This document shows, in pieces, positions 34,561 through 47,867 of a stretch of 64,000 bases of DNA (positions are counted from its first letter, which is position 1; each line of letters starts with the position of its first letter). The stretch covers positions 164,001 through 228,000 of the forward strand of contig NW_024744462.1 in NCBI RefSeq assembly GCF_018991925.1, read 5' to 3'. Under the pieces are notes generated by a model. That model was not told where the DNA came from. It worked only from the letters and a program-made list of their open reading frames with translations, and did no database searches. The translations under genes were made by a program, and so were the position numbers. The stretch is from Homarus americanus (lineage: Eukaryota > Arthropoda > Malacostraca > Decapoda > Nephropidae).

Positions 34561-35515
34561 CAAACTTTACATCCGCCCATGGAAGTCACTTGTGAAGGGA
34601 CTCGGGGAGTATCTTGAGTCATTTATGGGGGAACTCTGAGTGTGTCTTGATCATTGATGTCCACCCCCAGGGACTCAACAGAACTACGAGTACGTTAGTT
34701 AATGCTGTCGTTGTTATTACTGTTGGTATCGTTGTTGGTGGTACGTTATATTACCATTGACTGTTACAACACGCTACTTTCGGACAGTTTAACGCAGACT
34801 GAGTTAGAGGAAACTGAACTCCGTCCCCAAGTAAAAAATCTCTGGGTCTATTTCCTCAAAAGACTTTAAGAAAACACATAAATCAACATAAAGAATCAAT
34901 GTAAAGATTCTATACAGTGATTTTAGTCTCTTAAGTGATGCTAAATGAATGTGTTTAGTTAAGGTAGAATCTTAGTTCAATTTTGACGTTATTTTTGGAA
35001 GTTATTTGGAATATTTTAACTTAATTTAACCTTCAGATGGATTCTTTCACCTTCAGGTATAAGATAATATTCATAGTAAATTTCTATGCTATTCTTAGAC
35101 GATATTTACAATGCTTTAACTTACACCAAACACTCAGGTTCTTCCTTACACCTTCAATTAAGAGAACATATTTACGGTACCAATCTTAAGAGAGTGTCGA
35201 CCCTTGGGCTGATATATCCGGGGCCCAAAACATTGTCCCCCCACCAATCACGTCGTCCAAAACATTGCCCCCCCCCCCTCCCCACCAATCAGGTCGTCCG
35301 TCACAGTGTGTTATTACAGGGTGGTGGTACTGACGGTGAAGCTGGGGGTCAGAAGGTGAAGCAGTACCTTTCTTTTTTATCAGGGTTGGTGGAGAGTAAT
35401 GGCGTGATTTAGGGGAAGCTTATGAAGCGGTATATCTTGTTCCTACCTCCTTATTATCCACACACGAAGACTAATGATGAGAGGAGGAAGACGTAGGTGA
35501 AGAATAAGACGTTTT

Positions 35516-35516
<1 letters not shown>
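34561..35516. other. Unique DNA
   Basis: Mixed AT-rich sequence with a short duplicated phrase (CCAATCA(C/G)GTCGTCC, 35240-35300). No gene recognised. Confidence 0.5.

Positions 35517-35556
<40 letters not shown>
35517..35556. repeat. (GT)n microsatellite
   Basis: GT run of about 40 bp. Confidence 0.96.
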
Positions 35557-35559
<3 letters not shown>

Positions 35560-37209
35560 GCATATGAAGACATTAGACGCTGCTGAATTATACGTGGGTG
35601 AGTTTGTTGTTACTGATATATATATCCGGAAATAATGTGAGCCTATGAAGATGTCTCGTTATATTCGTCTTGCTTTTGGTGTTACAGTGTTACGTCGTGG
35701 CGGTGAACTGAGACGTGGTAAGAAAGTTTTAGTAAAAGTAGTGAAGATTAAAGAAAAGAGAGAGGAAAAAGGTATTGAAATATTATGTAGATTTTGGATA
35801 TTGAAATATTATTTGTCTTTATTTTTAGTAATGTTTCATAGTTGTTTTGCTTCATATATGTAATACACTCCCCTCTCCCCTCCCATTCCTGTCTATCCTC
35901 TCCCTATTTTCTCCTCTCCCTCCCTCCATCCTCACCTCTCCTCTCCTACCTCTCTGTCCATCCCCTCTTTTCTCTTCCTCCCCTTTACCCTCTACCCTGC
36001 CTTCTTCTCTCCTCTCCTCCCTTCTTCTCTCCTCTCCTCCCTCTATCCTCCCTTCTTCTCTCCCCCCCCTCCCTTCCCCTCCCCTCGCATATGGAGTACA
36101 CTTCCCCTTGGCATCACTACGTAGACCAGTGCGTGAAGTGATGACATTTTCCGTGACAGACAGATGACGTGTCCAGCGGGGTGAGGGAAGTCTCTCACCA
36201 CCACCTACTGAGAGGGTCGTGAGAGAGTCAGTACAGGTAGCGAGGTGTTGTCAGTGTCCCAGGTGAGGTGTAGACACTACTGAAAACAGCAGCTTATGAC
36301 AGATGACACGTATCCGACAGACTTAACTTAAACTAACTTAACCAAACCTAACTTAGTCAAACCAACCTTAATAAAACTAACCCTAAACTAGCCTAATCCA
36401 GTTTAACCATTCTAACCTAACCTAACCTAACCAAGCTATCTTAGGTTTGTGTTCTGTGGCTCACGCTGTGGCTCACGCTATATACATACTAAGACCAAAT
36501 GGGCTTCGTGTTCACTATGATCTACCCGGGTGTCTGACATACATAAATTGAGGGGTGGACTCGGGTCGCTCGCCGCATCAATTTTCTTTTCTTAATAAAT
36601 AAATTCCAGATATTTATTTCAGTATTGTGAGTGAGGTGAGGTGAGGTAAAGTGAGGGTGGGTGTAAGTGTTACGAGGGTGGTGGTGTGGCGTAAACCAGA
36701 ATTTTACTACTACAGGTACACCCACTACACCCACATTAGCCACAACTTTACAGGAGACGAAGATGATGTGTGGCGAAGGTGAGGTCGTACAGAGCCTCCA
36801 GGTGATGTTGTAAATTACCTGTTAACGAGGTAATTGCTCCATCTCATCAGTTATGGCTAGTTCAACTCTCGGGTGGTGATCGTTAGCTGTGCATATAATT
36901 TTACTCCAACTGGTCGTTACGATGGAGTGGTCGTTTTCATGGTTCATAGTTTATTTGATAAGAGAAAATGTTAATGGATGGAGAACTCTGATGTTATTTT
37001 TGTTTTTAAGGAATAATTTGACAAATATTAACGTCTCTTTAAGTAATAACATTTGATTTGATGGAGATTTAAGTTGGTTTGAAAGTCCTTAAGTAATTGA
37101 TACTTATGAAGGCCATTATATATAAGCTTACTTTAAGACGTGTTGTTGATGGGTGTCCTGAGGCCTTGTTGTGGACGGTGATCACCATAGTAAGACCACA
37201 TCTGTTACA

Positions 37210-37212
<3 letters not shown>
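35557..37212. other. Unique DNA with a C/T tract and CCTAA words
   Basis: 35871-36090 is a pyrimidine tract (TCTCCTCTCC). 36320-36435 holds degenerate AACTTAACC/AACCTAACC words. No gene recognised. Confidence 0.5.

Positions 37213-37277
<65 letters not shown>
37213..37277. repeat. (GT)n microsatellite
   Basis: GT run of about 65 bp. Confidence 0.97.
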
Positions 37278-37278
<1 letters not shown>

Positions 37279-37540
37279 ATAAAAAAAAGCCTCATATCAA
37301 TAGTGCCGTATATACCAACATGATATATATAGTATACCCAGCATATATCAGCATCAGTTGCACTCAAGACTGCTCAGGTGGTGGACGTCACCCCGGGCTG
37401 CTGAACACTAACATAGGGGCCGACCATTACTGGATTGGACGCTGGTTTACGGTCTCTTGCCGCATGCAAATTTACGCTAGCCCAAGTCCGTAAAACCCAC
37501 TGAGATGTTCTTCACCATCGCCGCCGCTCATGTTGGCTCA

Positions 37541-37920
37541 GGGAGATGAAGGAGGAGGTGAAGGAGGGATAGGAGGAGGAGGAGGAGGAGGAGGAGGAGG
37601 CCATGGTGGTGCTGGTGGAGGGGTAGGAGGAGGAGGAGGGGCAGGTGGTAGTGAAGGAGGGGCAGGTGGTAGTGAAGGAGGGGCAGGTGATAATGAAGGA
37701 GAGCAGGGGGAGGTGAAGGAGTAAAGGGATGTGGAGGAAGGGGTATGGGTGAAGAAAAATGAGGAGGAGATGAAGAAGGAAGAGGAGGTATAATAAAAGG
37801 GAAGATTGTGGTTAGAAGATATAATAGGAGGAGATGATAAAGGAAGAGGAAAAGGAGGCGCTAAAGGAGGAGGAAGAGGAAATAAGGAAAACGGAGGAGG
37901 AGGAGAAGAACGGAGAGGAG
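37541..37920. repeat. Purine-rich GGA array
   Basis: GAGGAG/GGTGG-rich, with GAAGGAGGGGCAGGTGGTAG duplicated at 37652-37690. Gly- and Pro-rich frames are artefacts. Confidence 0.9.
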
Positions 37921-38527
37921 TAGCTCTAACAACGTGATATCCTCCTGTGTTCCCCTCCACCTCACCTACCACACCTGAAGACACCTAACATAATACCTTA
38001 ATTTATCTTAAAGTCTAATTAAATCGTACCTAATTTAACCCTTTACCCTCTTAGTATAATTCTCATATAATCCTTTAAACATCATATACTGCGTTATAAC
38101 TCAAGTTAACTAATTATATAGACCTTATATCTACACTTACGGGGAAATTCATCATACGAAACTTTTGTGAATCGTGACCCGGGTGTTATAGAGACTACTT
38201 ATAAAAGTTAATCTGAATATGTCTCTCCTACCGCTGTTCATACTGGTAATATTTGAACAGATTTGAGGGGTTAAGTCGGATTTTCTAATGGGGACGGTCC
38301 TCAGATTTATATAATGGGAGTGTTTCATATGTTATACCTGTGCAGTTAGTTAATCGGCAAAATAGCTAAAAGGGATGGTTCACAGATTATATAATTGAGA
38401 TGATCCATTGATTATATAATTGAGATGATCCATTGATTTTATAATAGGGATGATCCATATATATACGACAGGAAGATAGAAAGACAGATTGACAGACAGA
38501 CAGATAGATAAGCAGAGCGAAAGATAT

Positions 38528-38559
<32 letters not shown>

Positions 38560-38838
38560 GGAATAAGAAGATGAAAATTTATATTCAGACACGTCAATAT
38601 AAACACAGTAATTATTTTGTTACCTGTATATAAAACAAATAGGTGGAGCTGTAGTCAATATATGAATGAATACAAATAGAACTAGAGAGAGAGAGAGACT
38701 GACATTTGCCTGATTTTTCCCCGGTAAATTAAAACAGTGTTGGTTTGCTACATGACATCAAGCCCCGATGGACTAATCCCGTTTCATTTCACCGGCTGTA
38801 ACCATAATCTACTTTTGATAACTGATTGACCACCACCT
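37921..38838. other. AT-rich unique DNA with short repeats
   Basis: GATGATCCATTGATTATATA-type repeat at 38380-38460 (about three copies) and GACA runs at 38490-38560. No gene. Confidence 0.5.
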
Positions 38839-38865
38839 TCACCTTGACCCCTGACCTTTTGACCT
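38839..38865 (-). promoter_or_regulatory. Four nuclear-receptor half-sites in tandem
   Basis: Minus strand: AGGTCA (38865-38860), two bases, AGGTCA (38857-38852), one base, GGGTCA (38850-38845), directly AGGTGA (38844-38839). This gives DR2, DR1 and DR0 arrangements in 27 bp. Direct RGGTCA repeats bind RXR/USP-type dimers and E75/HR3/FTZ-F1-type monomers. No nearby gene is proven. Confidence 0.4.
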
Positions 38866-41013
38866 TAAAAACAGAACACGGCGAGAATGTGTCGAGAAGG
38901 ATACCTATTCCATGAGGTCGCACTTGCCGACATTATCTATTACTGGGTAAGGTGCGCACAGACAGACACAAAGGCAGACAAACTGACCGATACACTGCCA
39001 AACACCATCCCAGCTCGATACCTTTCCGGGACCCAATACGGAAATACTCTCACTTGAAATGTTGATACGAGTTAAAGTTTCATTTGTTTTTAAGGAAAGA
39101 TTTTCAGTTTTTTTTTTCTTCCGTAAATAGATGTTGAAGAATGTATCTAATCCTATCCTGGTGGTTAAAAATGGCGTTGGAATGATATAAAGACTGTACT
39201 GTATAAGATTGTCTTGTTACTAGTTAGAGATACGAACAGATTAGCGTTCGGGGTCTTCGTGTATTATAAATAGTGATGATGTGTTTAATATACCTTGTAA
39301 GCCAACCAACCAAGTGAGGCAATCATCAGGTAATGTCATAATGAACTGTCATATAATTTTAAACATCCAGAATATTTAAAACATCAAATACGTTGTACCT
39401 GTAAGTTTTTTATATCGTCCTTATGTACAGTCTCGTTCAAGATTCTTCGAACACTGCTGGAGACACCTGGCAACTCAAGGCCGTTTGTTTACTATAGTAC
39501 GTAGTAAAAATTATGAATGAATGTAAAAGTGATTGGTGATTGGTTACTTAGTTCCCCGTTCCTAAAATAATGATTGGGCTTTGAACTGTACCTGCTCTCA
39601 GTAATATAGACTATCATTACGCTTAAATCACGTTTGTTTACAGTTGCCAGAGAAGAGGTGTGTTATCGTGAAAATGACGACTGAATTATTACCCATCGTT
39701 TCAGCATATGAGGTTAAAACGCGTAATTGGTTTAAAATTCATACAAATGTATTTTTTATATGCTAGTTAAGGATCGGGGTTCAGAATGTCTAAAGTCGAG
39801 AAATTAGTATTAATTAAATGAGTTCCTTTTAGTCTCCTTTTATTTTCTAATTTGTTCTGGTCTTGTTTCTTTACTTGTGTTAAATGATATAAAAATATAT
39901 ATTTGCTTAAAGAAATCAATTGACGCGTTATCGTTCAATTAAATTCTTCAGTTGAGTTGATATTCTATTCAGGAGTTTTGTAAACGTTTCCTTAACTCAA
40001 CACTTTTTTACTAACCGTTTAAAAAAATCCTTGGAGGTAATCTTCCTTTTAAAATAACTGTTAACATTAACTTAACTGGATCGCCTTGTTGCTTATGGGT
40101 TAAGAGCACCTTCCTGTTAATTTCTAGTTAATATTCCAGTGGATCTTTCTCTAAATCTCTCTATTGGACTGATTTAACTGTCCCCTACAGTCTAAACCCC
40201 AGTTAACTCCACCTTAACTGTATCGCTCTGTTACTTCCCAGTGAAATGCATAACAGAGCTTAATGATGAAGTTGGGGGCATGAGAGTTGTATCCCACATC
40301 ACTAATGGAGGCGGAATGTTGTGTTGAAGATGTGGGAGGCGGAAACTCCCACTCCTAAGAATTATTTATCAGCGCTCTCTCTCTCTCGTGTGTGCGTGTG
40401 TGTTTAGGTATTAATCGAGTTTATCTCTTCGCCTTCTGTCTATTTGTTTAACTGTCTGATCTGACTGTCTATCTTAATGTCTGTATATTAACATGACTTA
40501 TTATAACATTCTCTGCACCACTGATTATCGCATTAAGAGTTATAATTTACTCGTAAGTGTAAAGTGTTCATAATGTTACCAGAAAATTATCAGCAAAACA
40601 CATCCATTTTTCTTTCCTTATTCTATGGATATTTTCAATGTTCCGAGGAGCTACACTTAGTAAAGCCAACAACACCTACCCACCCACTCATTCCCACCCA
40701 CCAACCCACCCACCCACCCACCCACCCACCAAAACACTCTCACTCTGGACACAAGCACTCACTTGATCTCCTCGCCCTTGAGTGCTTTCCCTGTGCCATG
40801 TAAACCTCCAAGTCCAACCGGTCATTTATTATACCCAGGACGAGGGCTCTGTGGTGCGCCCTCTTTCAGTGTATTTTTTTTACTATGCTATACAACGTTT
40901 CAATACATCCTATATGGCTTGGGAACAAATCCTTGGTGAATAGATGTGGGAATGGTGCTCGTCTGGTCTCTCCCTCTGCTGTTTATATAAAAGAAATAAT
41001 AATAAGATTGACG
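38866..41013. other. AT-rich unique DNA
   Basis: Repeat-poor stretch. ACCC tetranucleotides at 40675-40730. No gene or convincing exon recognised. Confidence 0.5.
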
Positions 41014-41014
41014 T

Positions 41015-41084
<70 letters not shown>
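41014..41084. repeat. (TAC)n microsatellite
   Basis: TAC run of about 70 bp. Confidence 0.97.
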
Positions 41085-42640
41085 GTTGTATTTTAAGTGT
41101 GTTATGATATGATAAATCTCAAATTAAACCCATTTTTTACAGCAATAACAAATTCAAGGAGTATCTATGCTTGTTCTGCGTTATGTATAGAATTTAAGTA
41201 TAGTTTTAAGGAGAAGAAACAACATACAGTAAGTGTGGGTAATGTCATACTAGACTTACTCACCCACAGGAAATACTCATTAAGGTAAGGAATATTACTC
41301 AGGTGAATCAGGTAATGGCGTCACGGTGCAGAGGAAGTGGATGGGTCAGACAGTCGATGCATCTCTTAAGCTAGACTCTATTGACCTTCCTTAACCTTCC
41401 TCATAGTCCAGTCGTAAGTAATATCTGACCACTGTGTTCCAGATTCGTTGAGGATACACCAGATACCTTAAAAAGAGTCAAAATATTATAGTTATGGCGG
41501 TATAGTCTTCAGGTTTTAATGCCACTTACCTGTTGAGAGAGAGCTGCCATGTTCCCTCCTCTTTCTTTGTTTATAACCCAAATTTCGGTCACCTTTTTCT
41601 TAGACTATTGACTATAATTCCATATATTCTAGATCATGATTACTTTTTTTTTCCTCTCAATTTCACCGCCAATCTACCACAGTTTCCCCAAGTATTACCG
41701 TCAATTGCTTGTTTGTTTACTACTAGTGTCCTCAGTCTCGTTCACTAAACTCCTGGACGTGTAGATTATAATGATTTTTTTCTTTCTCTATATTTTACCT
41801 GTGTTATGTTGCTATTTATTGTGACTTTATGCTATTAGCTATTGAGGTTAATATGCCAGGTGTCTTGAGTGTGTCTGTGTCTAGTTCCCTTTATGAGTGT
41901 CTTGCTAATTATTCCCTCAAGACACACTTAATCTCATGCTGACTCGTATGTAATTTGACTATCATCATTTATTAATTAACCACCAAAAGATATTAACTAC
42001 AGAGGGTTTCATTTCTACGTTTATTAGGTCTATATTAAGGTCTGGGGGGATATTCTGGTGATCCAATTAGTAAAGGTTATAGGTCAAGGGAGAATTGTGT
42101 CCATTTTCAAAGATTTTATACCCATTTCTAAATATTTTTTTGTTTACTATAGTCCACCTTTTTAGTTGTAATCTCGTTTTCTTTTAGGGTATAATGCAAT
42201 AAATTCGTCATTGTTCAAGAATAAATTTTTCTCTCGCCTAATTTAATGATTTTTTATTTATTTATTTTTTTAGAATTTCCGGTGGAGTTTATTCTCTCTT
42301 TTTTTTGTCAGCTACAGCACAAAGTTACCCTGAACGGGAAGCTGATAAGATCAATCCCTTTTGTATGAAGAATATGGTGATCATAAATCATCATTGTAAG
42401 AGACAGGAATTATCAGTCATTACTTGAGTCTCAACCGCAAAATTGTCAACAATCTCAGCAACGTCGAGGCAGATCACTGTTGTTGTAGGAACGAATCACC
42501 AGGAATTATAAAGTCAAGGTTTTTAAGGGATCGTTCCTTAAATTTGCCTCTTAAATAGAGATGTAAGACACACACAACAGAGTCACTTCAGAGTTTATCT
42601 CCAAAACTGACATCGAAATTACACTGGAACCTGAAGTTAA
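41085..42640. other. AT-rich unique DNA
   Basis: No gene, array or transposon recognised. Confidence 0.5.
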
Positions 42641-43080
42641 CTCAATGAATAATGTTGTTACGAGTCGGCAACAAAATTTACATAGAAAATGTTAGTGACT
42701 CCGACCTCCTTGATACTAACCTTACATATGTCCGTGGCAGCACTCGTGGGGACAAAAGCAAGAAGAGGTTGTAAGCACCGGATACTCTCATTGCAGAAAA
42801 TGCAAGAATAATTACCTGTAATCTCGGTCATTACGTAGCACAAGAATATTCATTGAGTTGTAATTGTGTTTTTGTGATCTATATCTCAACATTAATAAGG
42901 GTATCTTGACGTCCCCAGACTTCCTGGCCAGCGTGCAAGATGCAACAAAGGTCTCGAACTTGTGTTTGGGATCTTGCAAAGCACCAGGCAATTGCAAGGG
43001 GTTTATCAAGTTCTTTACAACAATGGCCAATCATGGGAAGTCTCTGTTGTGAGCGCCTGACAAAGAACACTTCCATTATA
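42641..43080. other. Unrecognised segment open in several frames
   Basis: About 440 bp of complex sequence with overlapping open frames of 61-72 codons: one on the plus strand (42864-43052) and three on the minus. Example words are LQLPGALQDPKHKFETF (minus) and GILTSPDFLASVQDATK (plus). It might be old transposon or pseudogene DNA. I recognise no family. Confidence 0.3.
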
Positions 43081-43779
43081 GAGATTTTTCTTTAGGTAAT
43101 AATAACAGAGTACATTATAACTTAGTCTTTCAACAACTACACATAGATTATTACCTTTTGTGGCGACAGCGGTGATGTGGTCGGTGACTTATTTAGGTAT
43201 ATTTACTCGTATTATCACACACTGGACTACTGTTTTTATGTAGAAGTTTCTGTAGTGTGACGCCATGACTGATTTATGTGGAAGTTATTGTGTTTATAGT
43301 AAGTTGAAAAGGTGTTATTTTGATTTAAGTGACTTGTATAAGTAATTTTTTGGCTGTGTTGTGTAAACTATAAAACTTTTCCAATGTAATTATATGTTTG
43401 TCAGTGTGTGTGAATAATTATGTGTGTAAGAATCTAAGTATCGGAATTACTGTAAGTGCTTATAAGTATATATGTATATTTAAGTGCGCATATAAGTATA
43501 AAGATGCATTCAGGTGTGTGTACGTGTCCATTTAAGTGTCTGTTTAACTCATATAAGTGTGTATACGTGTGCAAAGAATGTGATTGAACATACTTACAAA
43601 ACGCATATAAGTTATTGAGCATATAGATAAGTGTTTATAAGTAACTACAATAACTTTACGTCCCTACAGGTTCCTCACCCCGTGGTTAGTGGTGACACCT
43701 GGCAACCTCACCTTTGATTACCTGGCTTCAGTGAGCGTCAACATCTAGGTAAGAAGACGCCATTGTTGGGTCTTAATTA
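43081..43779. other. AT-rich unique DNA
   Basis: Degenerate ATAAGTGT(G/A)TAT words at 43440-43640; no gene. Confidence 0.5.
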
Positions 43780-44720
43780 CAGGTGTGTCCCCCCTCTGTC
43801 ACTCCCCCCACCCCCCTGTCACTCCTTTCCCCCATCCCTTTTGCCACTCTTCCCACCCCCTTTGTTACTCCTCCACCCCCTCTGCCACTTCCCCCCTCCC
43901 CTTGCTACTACCCCATCCCTCTGCCACTCTCCTCCCTCTGCCACCCTCCCCATCCCCTCTGCCACTCCCCCATCCCCTCTGCTACACTCTCCCTCTGCCA
44001 CCTCCTCCCCCACACTCCACCCCCTGCCACCTCCCATCCCCATGCCACCCTCCTCCCCTGCCATCTCCCTCTGCCACCTCCTCTGCCACCCCTCTCCCCC
44101 CGCCACCCTCCCTCTGCCACTCTTCCCATCCCTCTGCCACCTCCCCATCCCTCTGCCAGCCTCCTCCTCCTCTGCCACCCTCCTCCCCTCCCCTGCCACT
44201 CCCTCCCCTGCCACCCTCTGCCCACCCTCCCATCCCCCTGCCACCCTCCCTGCCACCCCCAACCCCCACACTCCCCCTGCCACACCCCCCTCCACCTCCT
44301 CATCCCCCTGCCACCCCCCTCCCCCCTGCCACCTCCTCCCCATCCCCCTGCCACTCTCCCCATCCCCCCACACCCCTCCCCACACCCCCTCCCCCCTCTG
44401 CCACTCTCCCATCCCTCTGCCACCCCCCCCTCTGCCACTTCCTCCCCATCCCTCTGCCACCTCTCCCCCATCCCTCTGCCACCCTCCTCCCTGCTGCCAC
44501 TCCTCCCTCTGCCACCTCCCCATCCCCTCTGCTGCCCCTCCCTCACACCCTCCTCTGCCACTCTCCCCCATCCCTCTGGCCACCCTCCTCCCCCACACCT
44601 CTGCCACTCTCCCCATCCCCCTGCCACTCCCCTCCCTCTGCCACTCTCCCCATCCCTCTGCCACTCCCTCCCTCACACTCTCCCCCATCCTCTGCTGATT
44701 CCCCCCCACCCCCTTCCTCC
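43780..44720. repeat. CTGCCAC-rich pyrimidine tandem array
   Basis: About 940 bp of C/T-rich DNA made of CTCTGCCACTCTCCCCATCC and shorter variants, with no fixed period. Long Pro/Ser/His frames (over 300 codons in three frames) and Gly/Arg minus frames are artefacts of stop-poor composition. Confidence 0.95.
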
Positions 44721-44729
44721 TACAACCCT

Positions 44730-44956
44730 TGTGTTTGTTGGGGGGGGGGAAGAAGAGATAGACACATAAGATAAACAGATACATATATATAGAAAGAATA
44801 TAGAGAGAGTGAAGAAGATAAAGGTGAGACAAACGATAGACAGGTATGGAGGAAAGAAAGAGAAACGGTCGAAAGAGATGAAGACAGATTGATAGAGAAA
44901 GAGAAACAACAGAGACAGATAAGAAGTAAAAGAGAGAGAGAAAGAAATAAGTCGTA

Positions 44957-45013
<57 letters not shown>
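44730..45013. repeat. Purine-rich block ending in (GA)n
   Basis: G run, GATA/GACA-rich DNA, then perfect (GA)n at about 44962-45013. Confidence 0.9.
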
Positions 45014-45017
<4 letters not shown>

Positions 45018-45105
45018 CCGTGTATGCATGACTAACTATAGCAGATAAAAAATGCAAGTATTAATTAATTTTGACAGTTATATACACGTCCGACTAACAT
45101 TCCAT

Positions 45106-45107
<2 letters not shown>

Positions 45108-45170
<63 letters not shown>
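45108..45170. repeat. (TA)n microsatellite
   Basis: TA run of about 63 bp; self-complementary. Confidence 0.97.
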
Positions 45171-45175
<5 letters not shown>

Positions 45176-45429
45176 ACATGACTGACATTTAGAAGGCATA
45201 TGTGCGTGCAAGACTACCTATCAACAAACATGTAGGTATGTGTGCATGACTGATGTCTGGCAAGACATGTACATATGTCACTGACTTTCGGCAATGTGTG
45301 CATGACAAGGTGGAATGCTGCTGCGTGTGTGTTGACGAGAAGTAATCATCATGCACTCAATAATTGTTAATTCAGTTATATTCGCTTGCGTATACTGTAG
45401 TTGGTATTGATCAACGCGTATACCCCATT
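45171..45429. other. Unique sequence with a degenerate TGCATGACTGA repeat
   Basis: TGCATGAC words recur about three times; no gene. Confidence 0.5.
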
Positions 45430-45765
45430 CAGTGTGATGTGGTAGTGTAGTGTGGTTGTGGTACTGTGGTTGTGGTGTGGTAGTGTGGTTATGGTGTGGT
45501 ACTGTGGTGTGGTGTGGTACTGTGGTTGTGGTGTGGTAGTGTGCTTGTGGTGTGGTAGTGTGGTTTTGATGTGGTACTGTGGTTGTGTCGTGGTACTGTG
45601 GTTGTGTCGTGGTACTGTGGTTGTCGGGGTACTGTGGTTGTGTCGTGGTACTGTGGCTGTCGGGGTACTTCGGTTGTGTTGTGGTACTGTAGTTGTGTTG
45701 TGGTACTGTAGTTGTGGTGTGGTACTGTAGTTGTGGTGTGGTAATATGCTTATAATGTGGTACTA
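45430..45765. repeat. GTGGTTGTGGTACT minisatellite
   Basis: Degenerate 16-22 bp units of GTGGTACTGTGGTTGTG with TCG and GTC variants. Confidence 0.93.
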
Positions 45766-46090
45766 TAATTATAAATACCTTTCATAATATTAAATACAAC
45801 TCAACTATATTTCCTAATCGTTTGGTTCATTTAATACAAGAAATATATCGGTAAACAGGTCAATATATTTCACCTGTAATTAATACACTGTAAACAAACC
45901 GACAGGTATATAGATATAAATATATATTACCTGATCATCTGTAATCTTGTCAGTGAAGGACCAGTCACCAATGAGTCATGCAATGTTTGTTTTACTATCA
46001 ATAGAATCTGTACCGTTCTTGGTGTTCCTTGGAATTTGCGGAACATATTTGGGACTAACTTGTAAATAAAGATATTGTTTTTGTTTTGTG
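45766..46090. other. AT-rich unique DNA
   Basis: No gene recognised. Confidence 0.5.
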
Positions 46091-46320
46091 TTTTGGTTTT
46101 TTGTTGTAATTATCATCATGTATCATTATCATCATCATTAGTATCATTATCATTATTTCTATTAGTCCTCATCATCTGTCATTATCATTATGTTCATTAT
46201 TATCATCGTTACTATTATCATCACCATCAGTCCTCGTTAAATCATCATCATTATCATCACCATCATGAATCACCAGTCCTTATTAATCATCATCATCATC
46301 ATCATCATCATCATTAATCT
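46091..46320. repeat. Degenerate ATC/ATT array
   Basis: ATCATC/ATTATC words, perfect ATC at about 46287-46314. Confidence 0.88.
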
Positions 46321-46487
46321 TTATTACTATGACTTCAAAAACTGGTCGATCTCTCACAAGTGTCTGCCACCCCCCAACATTCTCTCAGCTCACGTCAGAG
46401 AGATGGCCACACTTAGGTTGGGAGACTCAAGTTGTCTTATCTGATAACTTGGAGTGGGGGCTTTAAAAATGGCGCTCTGTACTGGTG

Positions 46488-46712
46488 ATGTGTTCTTTAT
46501 GAATGGTGATGTGTACTTTATAAATGGTGATGTGTACTTTATAAATGGTGATGTGTACTTTATAAATGGTGATGTGTACTTTATAAATGGTGATGTGTAC
46601 TTTATAAATGGTGATGTGTACTTTATAAATGGTGATGTGTACTTTATAAATGACGCTGTGTACTTAAAAAAGGTGATGTGTAGGCCTACTTTAATGGTGA
46701 TGTGTAGGCCTA
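46488..46712. repeat. 21-bp minisatellite, about 9 copies
   Basis: Unit core AATGGTGATGTGTACTTTAT. The last copies mutate to GTGTAGGCCTA. The 88-codon frame (INGDVYF repeats) is an artefact. Confidence 0.96.
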
Positions 46713-46974
46713 TGCTTTAAAAATGGCATTACCTTAATTGTTTCATGTATAATAAGGTAATTTTATCTGTATTGTTTGTTAATAGTTGTATCACCTGATG
46801 TTACAGTTAATTGGAAGGTAAAGGTCAACTGACATACGTGTATTCTTGCCGCGATGTAGAAATTGCTGCTTGTGTCGGTAGTGATGATATCAACCGGGTG
46901 TATGTGTGTTGTAAAGTCGTTGTGGTTTGGGGTCGTAGTTTTGTCATTTTTGTACACGTATACCATTTATAAAC

Positions 46975-46978
<4 letters not shown>

Positions 46979-47033
<55 letters not shown>
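46979..47033. repeat. (AAT)n microsatellite
   Basis: AAT run of about 55 bp. Confidence 0.97.
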
Positions 47034-47036
<3 letters not shown>

Positions 47037-47101
47037 GATTGAATAATAAAAATGATAATAATAGTTAAAAAGACGATGATGATGATGATAATGATTTGAT
47101 G

Positions 47102-47104
<3 letters not shown>

Positions 47105-47158
<54 letters not shown>

Positions 47159-47241
47159 TTCCCTTTAAATCACCTGTACACAAGGAACTATGAACCTAAA
47201 GCAAACATACAGTATTATCCATCCATTTTATCCCCAGCCAG

Positions 47242-47301
<60 letters not shown>
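47105..47301. repeat. (CA)n and (GA)n microsatellites
   Basis: CA run 47105-47153 and GA run about 47243-47301 with one GG break. Confidence 0.96.
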
Positions 47302-47304
<3 letters not shown>

Positions 47305-47867
47305 CACTCCCCCCCCACACCTCAGACGTAAATTGTAGGCGGTGTTTCACGAGTCCATTATAATTTACTTGACCAGGGTTTGCAAACATCTTCATCTAAT
47401 CCTCTTTTCGACTTAGTGGATACTTTATCAACTCAAGCGGACACGGGAGGGAGTTAATCTGGTGATGGTCGACCCTTCTCAGTGTCTGTGGCCATACTTG
47501 AGTGCTCGTTCACCCACAATACTGTACACGCAGACTCTCTCTTGGCCAGTGAAGTTAATTTGTTTTTGTTTTATTTATTTATATTAGTGTGGTTGATATT
47601 ATAAGTTCAGTATTATCATTTTGTTATGGTTTGTTTTTCGTCATGGATCCGGGACCTGTTTGTGTGTGTGTGTGTGTGTGTGTGTTTTCGTGGACCTAAC
47701 ATACATAAACATACATACATACATACATACATACATACAGTCATACATACACAGGCGCCAAAAATAGCATTGTGTTGATTTTAAACCCTTGATATTAACC
47801 TTTAAGCTCGTGGTAAAAGTTATAGGTCAGCGTTCTCTTAAAGTTAATGGGTTAAGATGTCTCCCAA
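47302..47867. other. Unique DNA with (GT)n and (CATA)n
   Basis: GT at about 47660-47685, CATA at about 47700-47750; no gene. Confidence 0.6.

Noticed and set aside
37530..37984. Gly-rich (plus) and Pro-rich (minus) frames
   Set aside because: GGA trinucleotide composition, open on both strands.
43763..45057. Frames of 311-412 codons rich in Pro/Ser/His or Gly/Arg/Glu
   Set aside because: Present in all plus frames and several minus frames of a C/T-only array; stop codons are simply rare in that composition.
46454..46720. INGDVYF-repeat frame as a small protein
   Set aside because: Direct translation of a 21-bp minisatellite with no supporting signals.
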